DNA from: an uncultured Gammaproteobacteria bacterium | GTDB taxonomy: Bacteria; Pseudomonadota; Gammaproteobacteria; Xanthomonadales; Xanthomonadaceae | Reading direction: 5' to 3' | Assembly (NCBI GenBank): GCA_946885735.1 | Contig: CAMPGW010000041.1 | Span: 1 to 24,625, forward strand | DNA length: 24,625 bases | In this document: positions 1-7,378 of the stretch, piece by piece | Layout of the letters: the number at the start of each line of letters is the position of its first letter | Numbering within the stretch: the first letter of the stretch is position 1 | The notes under the pieces: generated by a model | The model's input: the letters and a program-made list of their open reading frames with translations, nothing else | What the model was told of the DNA's origin: nothing | Database searches by the model: none | Made by a program: the position numbers and the translations under genes

Positions 1-390
1 GAACTCGGCTTCGACGTCGCCACCGCGCTGCGCGAGGCCGAGCGCTGCCTGAACTGCGACGTGCAAACGGTGTTCGCCAAGGACCTTTGCATCGAGTGCG
101 ACGCCTGCATGGACATCTGCCCGATGGACTGCATCAGCTTCGTCGCGCCCCTGCCGGAGCCTGACTTGCGGCATGTGCTGCGCGCACCGGCGCCGAACCT
201 GGCGCAGGACCTGTACGTTTCCCCGGCGCTCAAGACCGGCCGGGTGATGGTGAAGGACGAGGATGTGTGCCTGCACTGCAGCCTCTGCGCCGAGCGCTGC
301 CCGACCGGCGCCTGGGACATGCAGAAGTCGCTGCTCGACCTGGTGCGCGCCGGGCCGGGTTGCCGCGAGCGCATCGAGGCCGCGGCATGA
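1..390 (+). CDS. C-terminal part of a GltD-like FAD/NAD(P) oxidoreductase with two [4Fe-4S] motifs (5' end outside window)
   Basis: The frame is open from the first base, so only about the last 129 codons are visible; the GTG at 61 is internal, not a start. Seen: a CLNC segment just inside the window, then two ferredoxin-type CxxCxxCxxxCP motifs (CIECDACMDICP and CLHCSLCAERCP) separated by about 50 residues. In established families, glutamate-synthase-small-subunit-like flavoproteins with such a tail pass electrons between NAD(P)H and ferredoxin-type partners. The stop codon overlaps the korA start (ATGA), so the two are almost certainly co-transcribed and translationally coupled. I infer that this protein is the electron-accepting or pyridine-nucleotide-linked partner of KorAB. 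The nucleotide-binding domains lie outside the window, so the GltD-like assignment is inference; the Fe-S motifs are direct. Confidence 0.8.
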   Translation, partial: ELGFDVATALREAERCLNCDVQTVFAKDLCIECDACMDICPMDCISFVAPLPEPDLRHVLRAPAPNLAQDLYVSPALKTGRVMVKDEDVCLHCSLCAERCPTGAWDMQKSLLDLVRAGPGCRERIEAAA

Positions 391-2243
391 ACGCGGAATC
401 CGCCAGCGACCAGCAGCGCCGCGCCGGGCCGCCGGCGATCGAGGCGATCAACGACTTCGTGGTCAAGTTCGCCAACGTCAACGGCTCGGGATCGGCCTCG
501 GCCAACGAGCTCTTCGCCAAGGCCATCCTGCGCATGGGCGTGCCGGTGAGCCCGCGCAACATCTTCCCGTCCAACATCCAGGGCCTGCCGACCTGGTACG
601 AGGTGCGCGTCACCGAGGCCGGCCATCTCGGCCGCCGCGGCGGCGTAGACCTGATGGTGGCGATGAACCCGCAGACCTGGGACGCCGACCTCAAGGAGAT
701 CGAACCGGGCGGCTACCTGTTCTACGACAACTCCAAGCCCCTGCCCGCCTCGAAGTTCCGCCCGGACGTGCAGGTGATCGGCGTGCCATTGACGGAGCTG
801 TGCAACGCCGCCTATTCCGATCCGCGCCAGCGCCAGTTGTTCAAGAACATCGTCTATGTCGGCGCGCTGTCGGTGCTGCTGGACATGGACCACGCCACGC
901 TCGAGGCGCTGGTCGCCGAGCAGTACAAGTCCAAGCCGAAGCTCATCGACGCCAACCTGCAGGCCCTGCAGATGGGCCGCAACTGGGCGGCGCTGCACCT
1001 CTCGCATCCGCTGCCGATCCGCGTGCGCGCGGCCGACGCGGTGGGCGATCGCATCTTCGTGGATGGCAACGCCGCCGCCGCGCTCGGTTGCGTGTATGGC
1101 GGGGCGACCGTCTGTGCCTGGTACCCGATCACGCCCTCGTCCTCCTGCGCCGAGGCCTTCCAGGCGTACTGCCAGAAATACCGCGTGGACAAGGACACCG
1201 GCGAGAACCTGTTCGCGATCGTGCAGGCCGAGGATGAGATCGCCTCGATCGGCATGGTGGTCGGCGCCGGCTGGAACGGCGCGCGCGCCTTCACCACCAC
1301 CTCCGGCCCGGGCGTGTCGCTGATGACCGAGTTCATCGGCCTGGCCTACATGGCCGAGATCCCGGTGACGATTATCGATGTGCAGCGCGGCGGACCTTCG
1401 ACCGGCATGCCGACGCGCACCCAGCAGGCCGACCTGCTCAGCTGCGCCTACGCCTCGCATGGCGACACCAGGCACGTGCTGCTGCTACCGCAGGATCCGC
1501 GCGAGTGCTTCGACTTCTCGGCGCTGGCGCTGGACCTGGCCGAACGCCTGCAGACGCCGGTGTTCGTGCTCACCGACCTCGACATCGGCATGAACCAGCG
1601 CCTGTGCGAGCCCTTCGCCTGGGATCCGGACCGGGTGTACGACCGCGGCAAGCTGATGACGGCGGACGAACTGGCGGCCGGCCGTGATTTCGGCCGCTAC
1701 CTGGACGTGGACGGCGACGGCATCCCCTACCGCACCCTGCCGGCGACACATCCGGAGCGCGGCAGCTACTTCACCCGCGGCACCACCAAGGATGCCTACG
1801 CCCGCTACTCCGAGCGCGGCCCCGACTACGTCTACAACATGGAACGGCTGCTGCGGAAGTTCGACACCGCCAAGGCGCTGGTGCCCGCGCCGGAGTTCCG
1901 TGCCGCCCGTGCGCCGACGCCGCTGGGCGCGATCTACTTCGGATCCACCACTCCGGCGATGGACGAGGCCGTTGAGGCGCTGCGGGCGCGCGGGATCCAC
2001 CTCGACCTGCTGCGGGTGCGCGCCTTCCCCTTCCCGGCGATCGTGGACGAGTTCATCGCCGCGCATCCGCGCGTGTTCGTCGTCGAGCAGAATCGCGACG
2101 CCCAGCTGCGCAGCCTGCTGGTGAACGAACTGGGCACCGATCCTGCGCGCCTCGTGCCGGTCCTGCATTACGACGGCACGCCGATCACCGCCCGCTTCAT
2201 CGTCCGCGAGATCGCCGCCCGCGCGGAGGCGGGCTCCGCATGA
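387..2243 (+). CDS. korA: 2-oxoacid:acceptor oxidoreductase, fused gamma-alpha subunit (KorA-type)
   Basis: Large subunit of a thiamine-diphosphate and Fe-S dependent enzyme that oxidatively decarboxylates a 2-oxoacid (2-oxoglutarate is the commonest substrate of this two-subunit type) to an acyl-CoA while reducing ferredoxin or a similar carrier. The 618 residues begin with a gamma-type domain (about 20-200), then the alpha pyrimidine-binding domain with YPITPSS at 246-252, an acidic AEDE at 281-284 where the family has its cofactor-activating Glu, and RGGPSTGMPT around 334-343. No ferredoxin domain is fused to it. I chose ATG 387 because it overlaps the preceding stop by 4 nt and because the sequence upstream in the same frame is a low-complexity shadow of the Fe-S protein. 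The gene overlaps korB by 4 nt. Substrate specificity cannot be read from sequence alone; pyruvate or another 2-oxoacid remains possible. Confidence 0.9.
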   Translation: MNAESASDQQRRAGPPAIEAINDFVVKFANVNGSGSASANELFAKAILRMGVPVSPRNIFPSNIQGLPTWYEVRVTEAGHLGRRGGVDLMVAMNPQTWDADLKEIEPGGYLFYDNSKPLPASKFRPDVQVIGVPLTELCNAAYSDPRQRQLFKNIVYVGALSVLLDMDHATLEALVAEQYKSKPKLIDANLQALQMGRNWAALHLSHPLPIRVRAADAVGDRIFVDGNAAAALGCVYGGATVCAWYPITPSSSCAEAFQAYCQKYRVDKDTGENLFAIVQAEDEIASIGMVVGAGWNGARAFTTTSGPGVSLMTEFIGLAYMAEIPVTIIDVQRGGPSTGMPTRTQQADLLSCAYASHGDTRHVLLLPQDPRECFDFSALALDLAERLQTPVFVLTDLDIGMNQRLCEPFAWDPDRVYDRGKLMTADELAAGRDFGRYLDVDGDGIPYRTLPATHPERGSYFTRGTTKDAYARYSERGPDYVYNMERLLRKFDTAKALVPAPEFRAARAPTPLGAIYFGSTTPAMDEAVEALRARGIHLDLLRVRAFPFPAIVDEFIAAHPRVFVVEQNRDAQLRSLLVNELGTDPARLVPVLHYDGTPITARFIVREIAARAEAGSA

Positions 2244-3295
2244 CCTATCTCGCCAAGCCGAAGCTGCACCACCCCTCGCTGACGCGGAACAAGGCCTGTT
2301 ACACCCGCCGGGACTACGAAGGCAGGATCTCCACCCTGTGCGCGGGCTGCGGCCACGACTCGATCTCGGCCGCCATCATCCAGGCCTGCTGGGAGCTCGA
2401 CATCGAGCCGCACAAGGTCGCCAAGCTCTCGGGGATCGGCTGCAGTTCGAAGACGCCGGATTACTTCCTCGGCCAGTCGCACGGCTTCAACACCGTGCAC
2501 GGGCGCATGCCCTCGGTGCTGACCGGCGCCAACCTTGCCAACCGCGAACTCCTGTACCTCGGCGTGTCCGGTGATGGCGACTCGGCCTCGATCGGCATCG
2601 GCCAGTTCGTGCACGTGATGCGCCGCGGCGTGGACATGGTCTACATCGTCGAGAACAACGGCGTGTACGGGTTGACCAAGGGCCAGTTCTCCGCCACCGC
2701 GGACCAGGGCTCGACCTCGAAGAAAGGCGTGGTGAATGCCGACTCGCCCATCGACATGGCTTCGCTGGCGCTGCAGCTGGGCGCGACCTTCGTGGCCCGG
2801 GGCTTCTCCGGCGACAAGGAACAACTGGTGCCGCTGATCAAGGCCGCCATCGCCCACCGCGGCGCCGCCTTCATCGACGTCATCAGCCCTTGCGTGGCTT
2901 TCAACAACCACCCCGGCAGCACCAAGAGCTACGACTACGTGCGCGAGCACAACGAGGCGGTCAACCGCATCGACGTGATCACCCCGCGTGAGGAGATCGT
3001 GGTGGCGTATGCGCCCGGCGAGGTGCTCGAGGTCGAGCAGCACGACGGCAGCCGCCTGCGCCTGCGCAAGCTGCACGAGGGCTACGACGCCAGCGACCGC
3101 ATCGCCGCCATGACCTGGATCCAGCAGCGCCAGGCCGAGGGCGAGGTGGTGACCGGGCTGCTCTACCTGGACCCTGCGGCGCGCGACCTGCACCAGCACC
3201 TCAATACCCCGGCTGCGCCACTGAACCGGCTGGAGGGCGACCGGCTGTGCCCGGGGCCGGCGGTTTTGGATCGCATCAACGCCGCCCTGCGCTGA
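2240..3295 (+). CDS. korB: 2-oxoacid:acceptor oxidoreductase, beta subunit (KorB-type)
   Basis: TPP- and [4Fe-4S]-binding beta subunit partnering KorA. The 351-residue protein carries CAGC at 34-37, a third Cys in GIGCSSK at 68 and a fourth in ISPC at 218, the pattern expected for the single proximal cluster of this family. The TPP/Mg motif begins GDGD at 111-114 and ends at NN 139-140, followed by GVYGLTKGQ. The ATG overlaps the korA stop (ATGA), so the start is secure. Length is normal for KorB-type proteins. As the last gene of the visible kor unit it is followed by only 47 nt before the kinase gene, in which a candidate promoter lies. Product is certain at family level; the physiological acceptor and substrate are inferred. 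Confidence 0.92.
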   Translation: MTYLAKPKLHHPSLTRNKACYTRRDYEGRISTLCAGCGHDSISAAIIQACWELDIEPHKVAKLSGIGCSSKTPDYFLGQSHGFNTVHGRMPSVLTGANLANRELLYLGVSGDGDSASIGIGQFVHVMRRGVDMVYIVENNGVYGLTKGQFSATADQGSTSKKGVVNADSPIDMASLALQLGATFVARGFSGDKEQLVPLIKAAIAHRGAAFIDVISPCVAFNNHPGSTKSYDYVREHNEAVNRIDVITPREEIVVAYAPGEVLEVEQHDGSRLRLRKLHEGYDASDRIAAMTWIQQRQAEGEVVTGLLYLDPAARDLHQHLNTPAAPLNRLEGDRLCPGPAVLDRINAALR

Positions 3296-3322
3296 ACGCG
3301 GGCGCCGCGCTATAGTCGGCGC
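3287..3322 (+). promoter_or_regulatory. Candidate sigma70-like promoter of the kinase gene, with -10 inside an inverted repeat
   Basis: TATAGT at 3311-3316 is a good -10 box and lies 27 nt before the kinase ATG. The best -35 with an 18-nt spacer is CTGCGC at 3287-3292, which is weak and overlaps the korB stop region. The -10 sits in the loop of an inverted repeat, GCGCCG at 3302-3307 and CGGCGC at 3317-3322. The repeat could be an operator, or simply GC-rich flanking sequence. Seen in sequence; function is inferred. Confidence 0.42.
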
Positions 3323-3342
3323 AGTCCCTCGGGGGTGCGGCC

Positions 3343-5700
3343 ATGGTGGAAATTCCCGGCTACGGCATCCGGCGCGTGATCGGCCACGGCGGCATGGCCA
3401 CGGTGTACCTGGCCGTGCAGGAATCGCTCGGCCGCGACGTCGCGCTGAAGGTGCTGTTGCCGCATCTCGCCCAGGACCCCGTCTCCACCGAGCGCTTCCT
3501 GCGCGAGGCGCGCTTCGCCGCGCAGCTGCACCATCCCAACATCGTGGCCGTGCACGACGTCGGCATCCACGACGGCGCGCCCTACATGTCCATGGGCTAC
3601 GAGGCCGGCGGCACCCTCGCCGGCTGCGCCGAGGCGCGCGGCAATCCCGAGCTGGCGCTGCGCATGCTGCGCGACGTCGCCAGCGCGCTGGAGTACGCGC
3701 ACGCGCGCGGCGTGGTGCATCGCGACGTCAAGCCGGAAAACATCTTGCGCCGCGACGACGGCAGCTGCGTGCTGTCCGACTTCGGCATCGCCCACGCGCT
3801 GGCGGCGCAGACCGGCCTCACCGGCGAGGGCACCAGCGTCGGCACGCCGCATTACATGAGCCCGGAGCAACTGCGGGGCGAGAAGGTGGACGGCCGTGCC
3901 GACCTCTACAGCCTGGGCGTGGTCTTCTACCAACTGCTCACCGGCAGCCTGCCCTTCCAGGGCACCGACGGCTGGGCCATCGGCATGCAGCACCTGCAGG
4001 CGCCGATACCGCGCCTGCCGCCGGAGCATGCGCGCTTCCAGCCCCTGCTCGATTCCCTGCTGGCCAAGGACCCGGCGGACCGGCCGCAGGACGCCTCGAC
4101 GCTGATCCAGGCCATCGACGCGCTGGCCTCCGGCCGCACCGTGGTGGTACCCAGCGACTCGCGCACCGACCTCGGCCAGCAGCGCGCGCGGCCGGTCAAC
4201 CTGAAGGTGCTGGTGCCGATCGCCTTGATCGCGGTCGCCAGCCTGATGTTCGTGCAGGATCGATTGCGGCACCGGCGCGACACGGCGGCCGCCGCGGCCA
4301 GCGCGGCGGTGGCGGCCGTGCCGACTCCCGCGCGTGTCCCGCAGGCTTCGATCGCGGCACTTCCCTTCGTGGACCTGAGCGAGGCCAAGGACCAGGCCTA
4401 CTTCTCCGAAGGCCTATCGGAGGAGCTGATCAACAAGCTCGCACAGATGCCGGGCCTGCAGGTGGCCGGACGCACCTCGGCCTTCAGCTTCAAGGACCGC
4501 AACCTCGACATGAAGGCGATCGGCCGACGGCTAGGCGTCGCCCACCTCCTGGAAGGCAGCGTGCGCACCAATGGCGAACGCGTGCGCATCACCGCGCAAC
4601 TGGTGAAGGCCAACGACGGCTTCCACCTGTGGTCGCAGAGCTACGATCGCGAACTGACCGACGTCTACGCGGTGCAGGAGGAAATCGCATCGGCGGTGGC
4701 CGAGGCGCTCAAGCTCAAGCTGCTCGCGCGCGCGGTGCCGGGCGCGCAGCGCGAAGTGAAACCCGCCGCGTATACGGCCTACCTTCGGGCCCGCCAGTTG
4801 CGTGGCGGCGGCGCGGAAGGTGCGAAGGAAGCGATCGCCGTGCTGGAGCAGGCGCTGGAGATCGATCCGGGCTTCGCCGCGGCCTGGGCGCAACTCGCGG
4901 TCACCCAATCCTGGGCCGCGGACAATGCCGAAGGCCCGGCGGAACTGGCCGAATGGCAGCGCAAGGCGCTTGCCTCGGCCGACAAGGCGGTGGAACTCGA
5001 TCCGGGCCTGGCCGATGGCTATTGGGCGCGGGGCAACCTGCGCGCCAGTGTCACCTGGGATTGGGAAGGCGCGCAGACCGATTTCCGCAAGGCGCTCGCG
5101 CTCAATCCCGGCGACGCGCGCATCCTGCAAGGCTACGGCTCACTGCTGGCCTCGCTCGGCCGCCTGCCGGAGGCCATCTCGACGATGCAGCAGGCGACCG
5201 AAGCCGAGCCCCTGCTGTTCTCGGTGTGGCAGGCGTTGGGTTATTTCCAGGAAGCCGCGGGCGACCTCGCCGCGGCACGGCAGTCGCAGGAACGCGCACT
5301 CGCGCTCAAGCCGAAGTTTCCCTTCGTGCACTTCCGGCTCGGCACGCTCGCGCTGCAGCAGCGCCAGCCGAAGCAGGCCGCGGCGGCATTCGAGGCAAGC
5401 GGATACGAGCCGCTGCAGCTGCTCGGGCGCGCCCTGGCTGAACACGAGCTAAGGCACGGAGCGCAATCGCAAGAGGCCCTGCAGGCCCTGATCCAGGGTT
5501 ACGGGCACAACGCGGCGTACCAGATCGCCCAGGCCTACGCGTGGCGAGGCCAGCGCGACGAGGCTTTCCAGTGGCTCGAGCGCGCATTCACGCAGCGTGA
5601 CGGCGGCCTGGCCGAACTCAAGTACGACCCGCTGATGCGCGGCCTGCGCAAGGATCCGCGCTGGCCGGCCCTGTTGAACCGCGTCGGCCTGCCGCCATAA
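3343..5700 (+). CDS. Membrane-anchored Hanks-type Ser/Thr protein kinase with TolB-like and TPR domains
   Basis: 785-residue signalling protein. The kinase domain (about 5-262) is complete: glycine loop GHGGMATVY (14-22), ATP-binding Lys36 in VALKV, alphaC Glu55, catalytic HRDVKPEN (126-133), DFG (146-148) and SPE (173-175). A hydrophobic helix at about 287-304 should cross the inner membrane, after which a short Ala-rich linker leads to a TolB/FlgO-like module (about 335-460, starting SIAALPFVDLS, with LLEGSVR around 402-408). From about 475 to the end are repeated Ala/Leu-rich helical pairs of TPR type. This kinase-TM-TolB-TPR layout occurs in many proteobacterial sensor kinases, where the C-terminal half is thought to be extracytoplasmic. 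The ATG at 3343 is preceded by a GGGGG run. The PilZ gene follows after 31 nt and is probably in the same transcript. Substrate unknown; active-site residues look intact. Confidence 0.93.
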   Translation: MVEIPGYGIRRVIGHGGMATVYLAVQESLGRDVALKVLLPHLAQDPVSTERFLREARFAAQLHHPNIVAVHDVGIHDGAPYMSMGYEAGGTLAGCAEARGNPELALRMLRDVASALEYAHARGVVHRDVKPENILRRDDGSCVLSDFGIAHALAAQTGLTGEGTSVGTPHYMSPEQLRGEKVDGRADLYSLGVVFYQLLTGSLPFQGTDGWAIGMQHLQAPIPRLPPEHARFQPLLDSLLAKDPADRPQDASTLIQAIDALASGRTVVVPSDSRTDLGQQRARPVNLKVLVPIALIAVASLMFVQDRLRHRRDTAAAAASAAVAAVPTPARVPQASIAALPFVDLSEAKDQAYFSEGLSEELINKLAQMPGLQVAGRTSAFSFKDRNLDMKAIGRRLGVAHLLEGSVRTNGERVRITAQLVKANDGFHLWSQSYDRELTDVYAVQEEIASAVAEALKLKLLARAVPGAQREVKPAAYTAYLRARQLRGGGAEGAKEAIAVLEQALEIDPGFAAAWAQLAVTQSWAADNAEGPAELAEWQRKALASADKAVELDPGLADGYWARGNLRASVTWDWEGAQTDFRKALALNPGDARILQGYGSLLASLGRLPEAISTMQQATEAEPLLFSVWQALGYFQEAAGDLAAARQSQERALALKPKFPFVHFRLGTLALQQRQPKQAAAAFEASGYEPLQLLGRALAEHELRHGAQSQEALQALIQGYGHNAAYQIAQAYAWRGQRDEAFQWLERAFTQRDGGLAELKYDPLMRGLRKDPRWPALLNRVGLPP

Positions 5701-5731
5701 TGGCAGCCAGACCCCGCAAGGACGCAGGCCC

Positions 5732-6040
5732 ATGGAAGAGAAGCGACGCAGTCCCCGCGAGGACGTGTTCACCACGATCATGATCTCGCCCAACGGGCAC
5801 GAGAACCGCGCGACCGTCTACAACGTGTCCGAAAGCGGCGCCCGCGTCGGCCTGCCTCCCGACTTCAAGCGTAACGTCGGCGCGCCGGTGCGCCTGTTCT
5901 TCACCGTGGACGAGGATGAGACCATCATCCTCGAGGCCGAGGTCGTGCGCGTGGCCGTGGACCACCTCGGCGTGCAGTTCATGCCCTCGCAGGAAGAAGG
6001 CATCCGCCACGTGATGCGCGAGTTCACGCAGTCACGTTGA
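5732..6040 (+). CDS. PilZ-domain protein, putative cyclic-di-GMP receptor
   Basis: A 102-residue stand-alone PilZ protein. Both c-di-GMP-binding signatures are present: RxxxR near the N terminus (RRSPR, residues 5-9) and the NxSxxG motif in NVSESGARV. Single-domain PilZ proteins act as soluble c-di-GMP effectors on motility, pili or exopolysaccharide export, usually through a partner protein. AAGGA sits upstream of the ATG as a Shine-Dalgarno site. There is no obvious promoter in the 31 nt after the kinase stop, so I infer co-transcription with the kinase; that suggests joint phosphorylation and c-di-GMP signalling but does not prove it. It ends 4 nt from the converging orphan gene. Confidence 0.9.
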   Translation: MEEKRRSPREDVFTTIMISPNGHENRATVYNVSESGARVGLPPDFKRNVGAPVRLFFTVDEDETIILEAEVVRVAVDHLGVQFMPSQEEGIRHVMREFTQSR

Positions 6041-6044
6041 GCCC

Positions 6045-6494
6045 TCAGGGGCGCGGCCACGGCCACCAGCCGCGGCCGGTCATCGCGTAGCGGTCGGCCG
6101 CCTGCTCGAAGCGGTTGCGCGCCGACACGCCGCCGCAGCCGAAGTACAGCGGAAGGAACAACGGCCCCAGTGCCAGGTACTGGTAGACGTGCGCGCGCTC
6201 GTGGTCGCCGATGCGGACGCAGTCATTGCCGCCGTGCAGGCGACAGGCGTAGGTCCGCGCCACCTCATCGAGGCTGGCGCCGGTGTGCAGGATCACGTTG
6301 CCCAGGGTCATCGCACCACCCGGGCCCAGCGGGAAATGATGGAAGACGAGGGCGGCATCGGAGAAGCGCGGGCGCGCGCCGAAGGGCCAGGCCGCCAGGC
6401 CCGCCACTACGCCCGCCAGCGTGATCGGCAGGGCCCACAGGGCGCCCAGTGCCTGCGCGACCCGCAACAGCCAAAGCGGCAACCCTCGATCCAT
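6045..6494 (-). CDS. Small orphan membrane-associated protein with an HExxH motif
   Basis: I do not recognise this 149-residue protein. It begins with a long hydrophobic stretch (about 8-37) that could be a signal anchor. In the second half lies HERAH (98-102), matching the HExxH zinc-protease signature, followed about 30 residues later by NRFEQAADRYA, where Glu130 or Asp134 could be a third ligand, as in minimal gluzincin-like peptidases. Another hydrophobic patch (about 106-120) follows the motif. Start: ATG at 6494; a TTG two codons upstream is also possible. No Shine-Dalgarno is visible, and an AT-rich block ends a few bases before the ATG, so a leaderless message is plausible. It converges on the PilZ gene and diverges from the FGase-family gene. 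Peptidase activity is inference from the motif only. Confidence 0.7.
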   Translation of the reverse strand: MDRGLPLWLLRVAQALGALWALPITLAGVVAGLAAWPFGARPRFSDAALVFHHFPLGPGGAMTLGNVILHTGASLDEVARTYACRLHGGNDCVRIGDHERAHVYQYLALGPLFLPLYFGCGGVSARNRFEQAADRYAMTGRGWWPWPRP

Positions 6495-6498
6495 GCGC

Positions 6499-6508
6499 AA
6501 TAATTAAC
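6499..6508. promoter_or_regulatory. AT-rich island between divergent genes, possible -10 region
   Basis: AATAATTAAC stands out in otherwise GC-rich DNA between the divergent HExxH gene (minus) and the FGase-family gene (plus). On the minus strand TAATTA lies 6 nt upstream of the ATG, which would fit a -10 box for a leaderless transcript. The core is nearly palindromic, so it could serve either direction. I found no convincing -35 on either strand. Confidence 0.3.
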
Positions 6509-6541
6509 ACAGCCCGGCGCCCGCACGGGGATGGAAGCCGC

Positions 6542-7327
6542 ATGGACCTCGCCGACTCGCCCTGGGACCTCGCGCTGCGCGACGCGCCTGCGGCGCTGCA
6601 CAATCGCACGGGGCGCGGCTCCGCCCTGCTGCTGTGCGAACACGCCAGCGCCCGGATCCCGGAGGCCTTCGCAGGCCTCGGCCTGCACGAAGCCGACCGC
6701 CAGCGCCATATCGCCTGGGACATCGGCGCGCTCGCGCTGGCCCGCGGCCTGGCCGATGCGCTCGATGCCCCGCTCGTCCATGCCACCTACTCGCGGCTCC
6801 TGCTGGACCTCAACCGGCCGGTGGATGCACCCGATTCGATCGTCGAGCGCAGCGAAGGCACCGACGTGCCCGGCAACCATGCGCTTTCGGCCGCGCACCG
6901 CGCGTTGCGCCAACGGCGAATCTACGAGCCCTTCCACTCGGCCGTGTCCGCGCTGATCGACGAGCGGCTAGCCGCGGGCCTTGCGACCGCCGTCGTCTCC
7001 ATCCACAGCTTCACGCCGCGCTTCCATGGCGTGGCCCGGCCCTGGCACGCCGGCGTCATCGCCCGTGGCGACCGGCGCCTGGGCGATGTGCTACTCGATT
7101 CGCTGCGTTCCGAGCCAAACCTGTGCGTAGGCGACAACGAACCGTATGCACCCGTGGCCGGCGTCTTCCACAGCATCGAGCGGCACGCCGAGACACGCGG
7201 GCTGCCGGGCGCGATGATCGAGGTGCGGCAAGACCTGCTGGGTGATCGGCACGGGCAGGCGGAGTGGGTCGAACGCCTCGGCCGTGCGCTCGCATCCGCG
7301 CTGGAAGCCTGCGGTCCCGCCTGCTGA
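6542..7327 (+). CDS. N-formylglutamate amidohydrolase (FGase) family protein
   Basis: A 261-residue zinc-amidohydrolase-family protein. Family features seen: LLLCEHAS near residue 30-37, SRLLLDLNRP in the first half, IHSFTPRFHG in the middle and MIEVRQDLL near the C terminus. The canonical reaction is hydrolysis of N-formyl-L-glutamate to glutamate and formate in histidine catabolism, but no hut genes are visible here and many orphan members are uncharacterised, so the substrate is open. I chose ATG 6542, with a purine-rich GGGGATGGAAG upstream, rather than an in-frame start at 6449, whose extra 31 residues look non-coding and overlap the divergent gene. It is followed after 51 nt by a membrane-protein gene on the same strand. 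Confidence 0.85.
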   Translation: MDLADSPWDLALRDAPAALHNRTGRGSALLLCEHASARIPEAFAGLGLHEADRQRHIAWDIGALALARGLADALDAPLVHATYSRLLLDLNRPVDAPDSIVERSEGTDVPGNHALSAAHRALRQRRIYEPFHSAVSALIDERLAAGLATAVVSIHSFTPRFHGVARPWHAGVIARGDRRLGDVLLDSLRSEPNLCVGDNEPYAPVAGVFHSIERHAETRGLPGAMIEVRQDLLGDRHGQAEWVERLGRALASALEACGPAC

Positions 7328-7378
7328 ACCCGGTCGATCCTGTGTCACCATCGCCGCTGTCCCGACGCCGAGCCTCCC

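Noticed and set aside
3296..3342. Intrinsic terminator after korB
   Set aside because: The inverted repeat there has no T tract and surrounds a good -10 box, so a promoter reading is better supported.
6449..6541. Upstream extension of the FGase-family gene
   Set aside because: The extra 31 residues are unlike the family, overlap the divergent gene, and the ATG at 6542 has a purine-rich upstream region.
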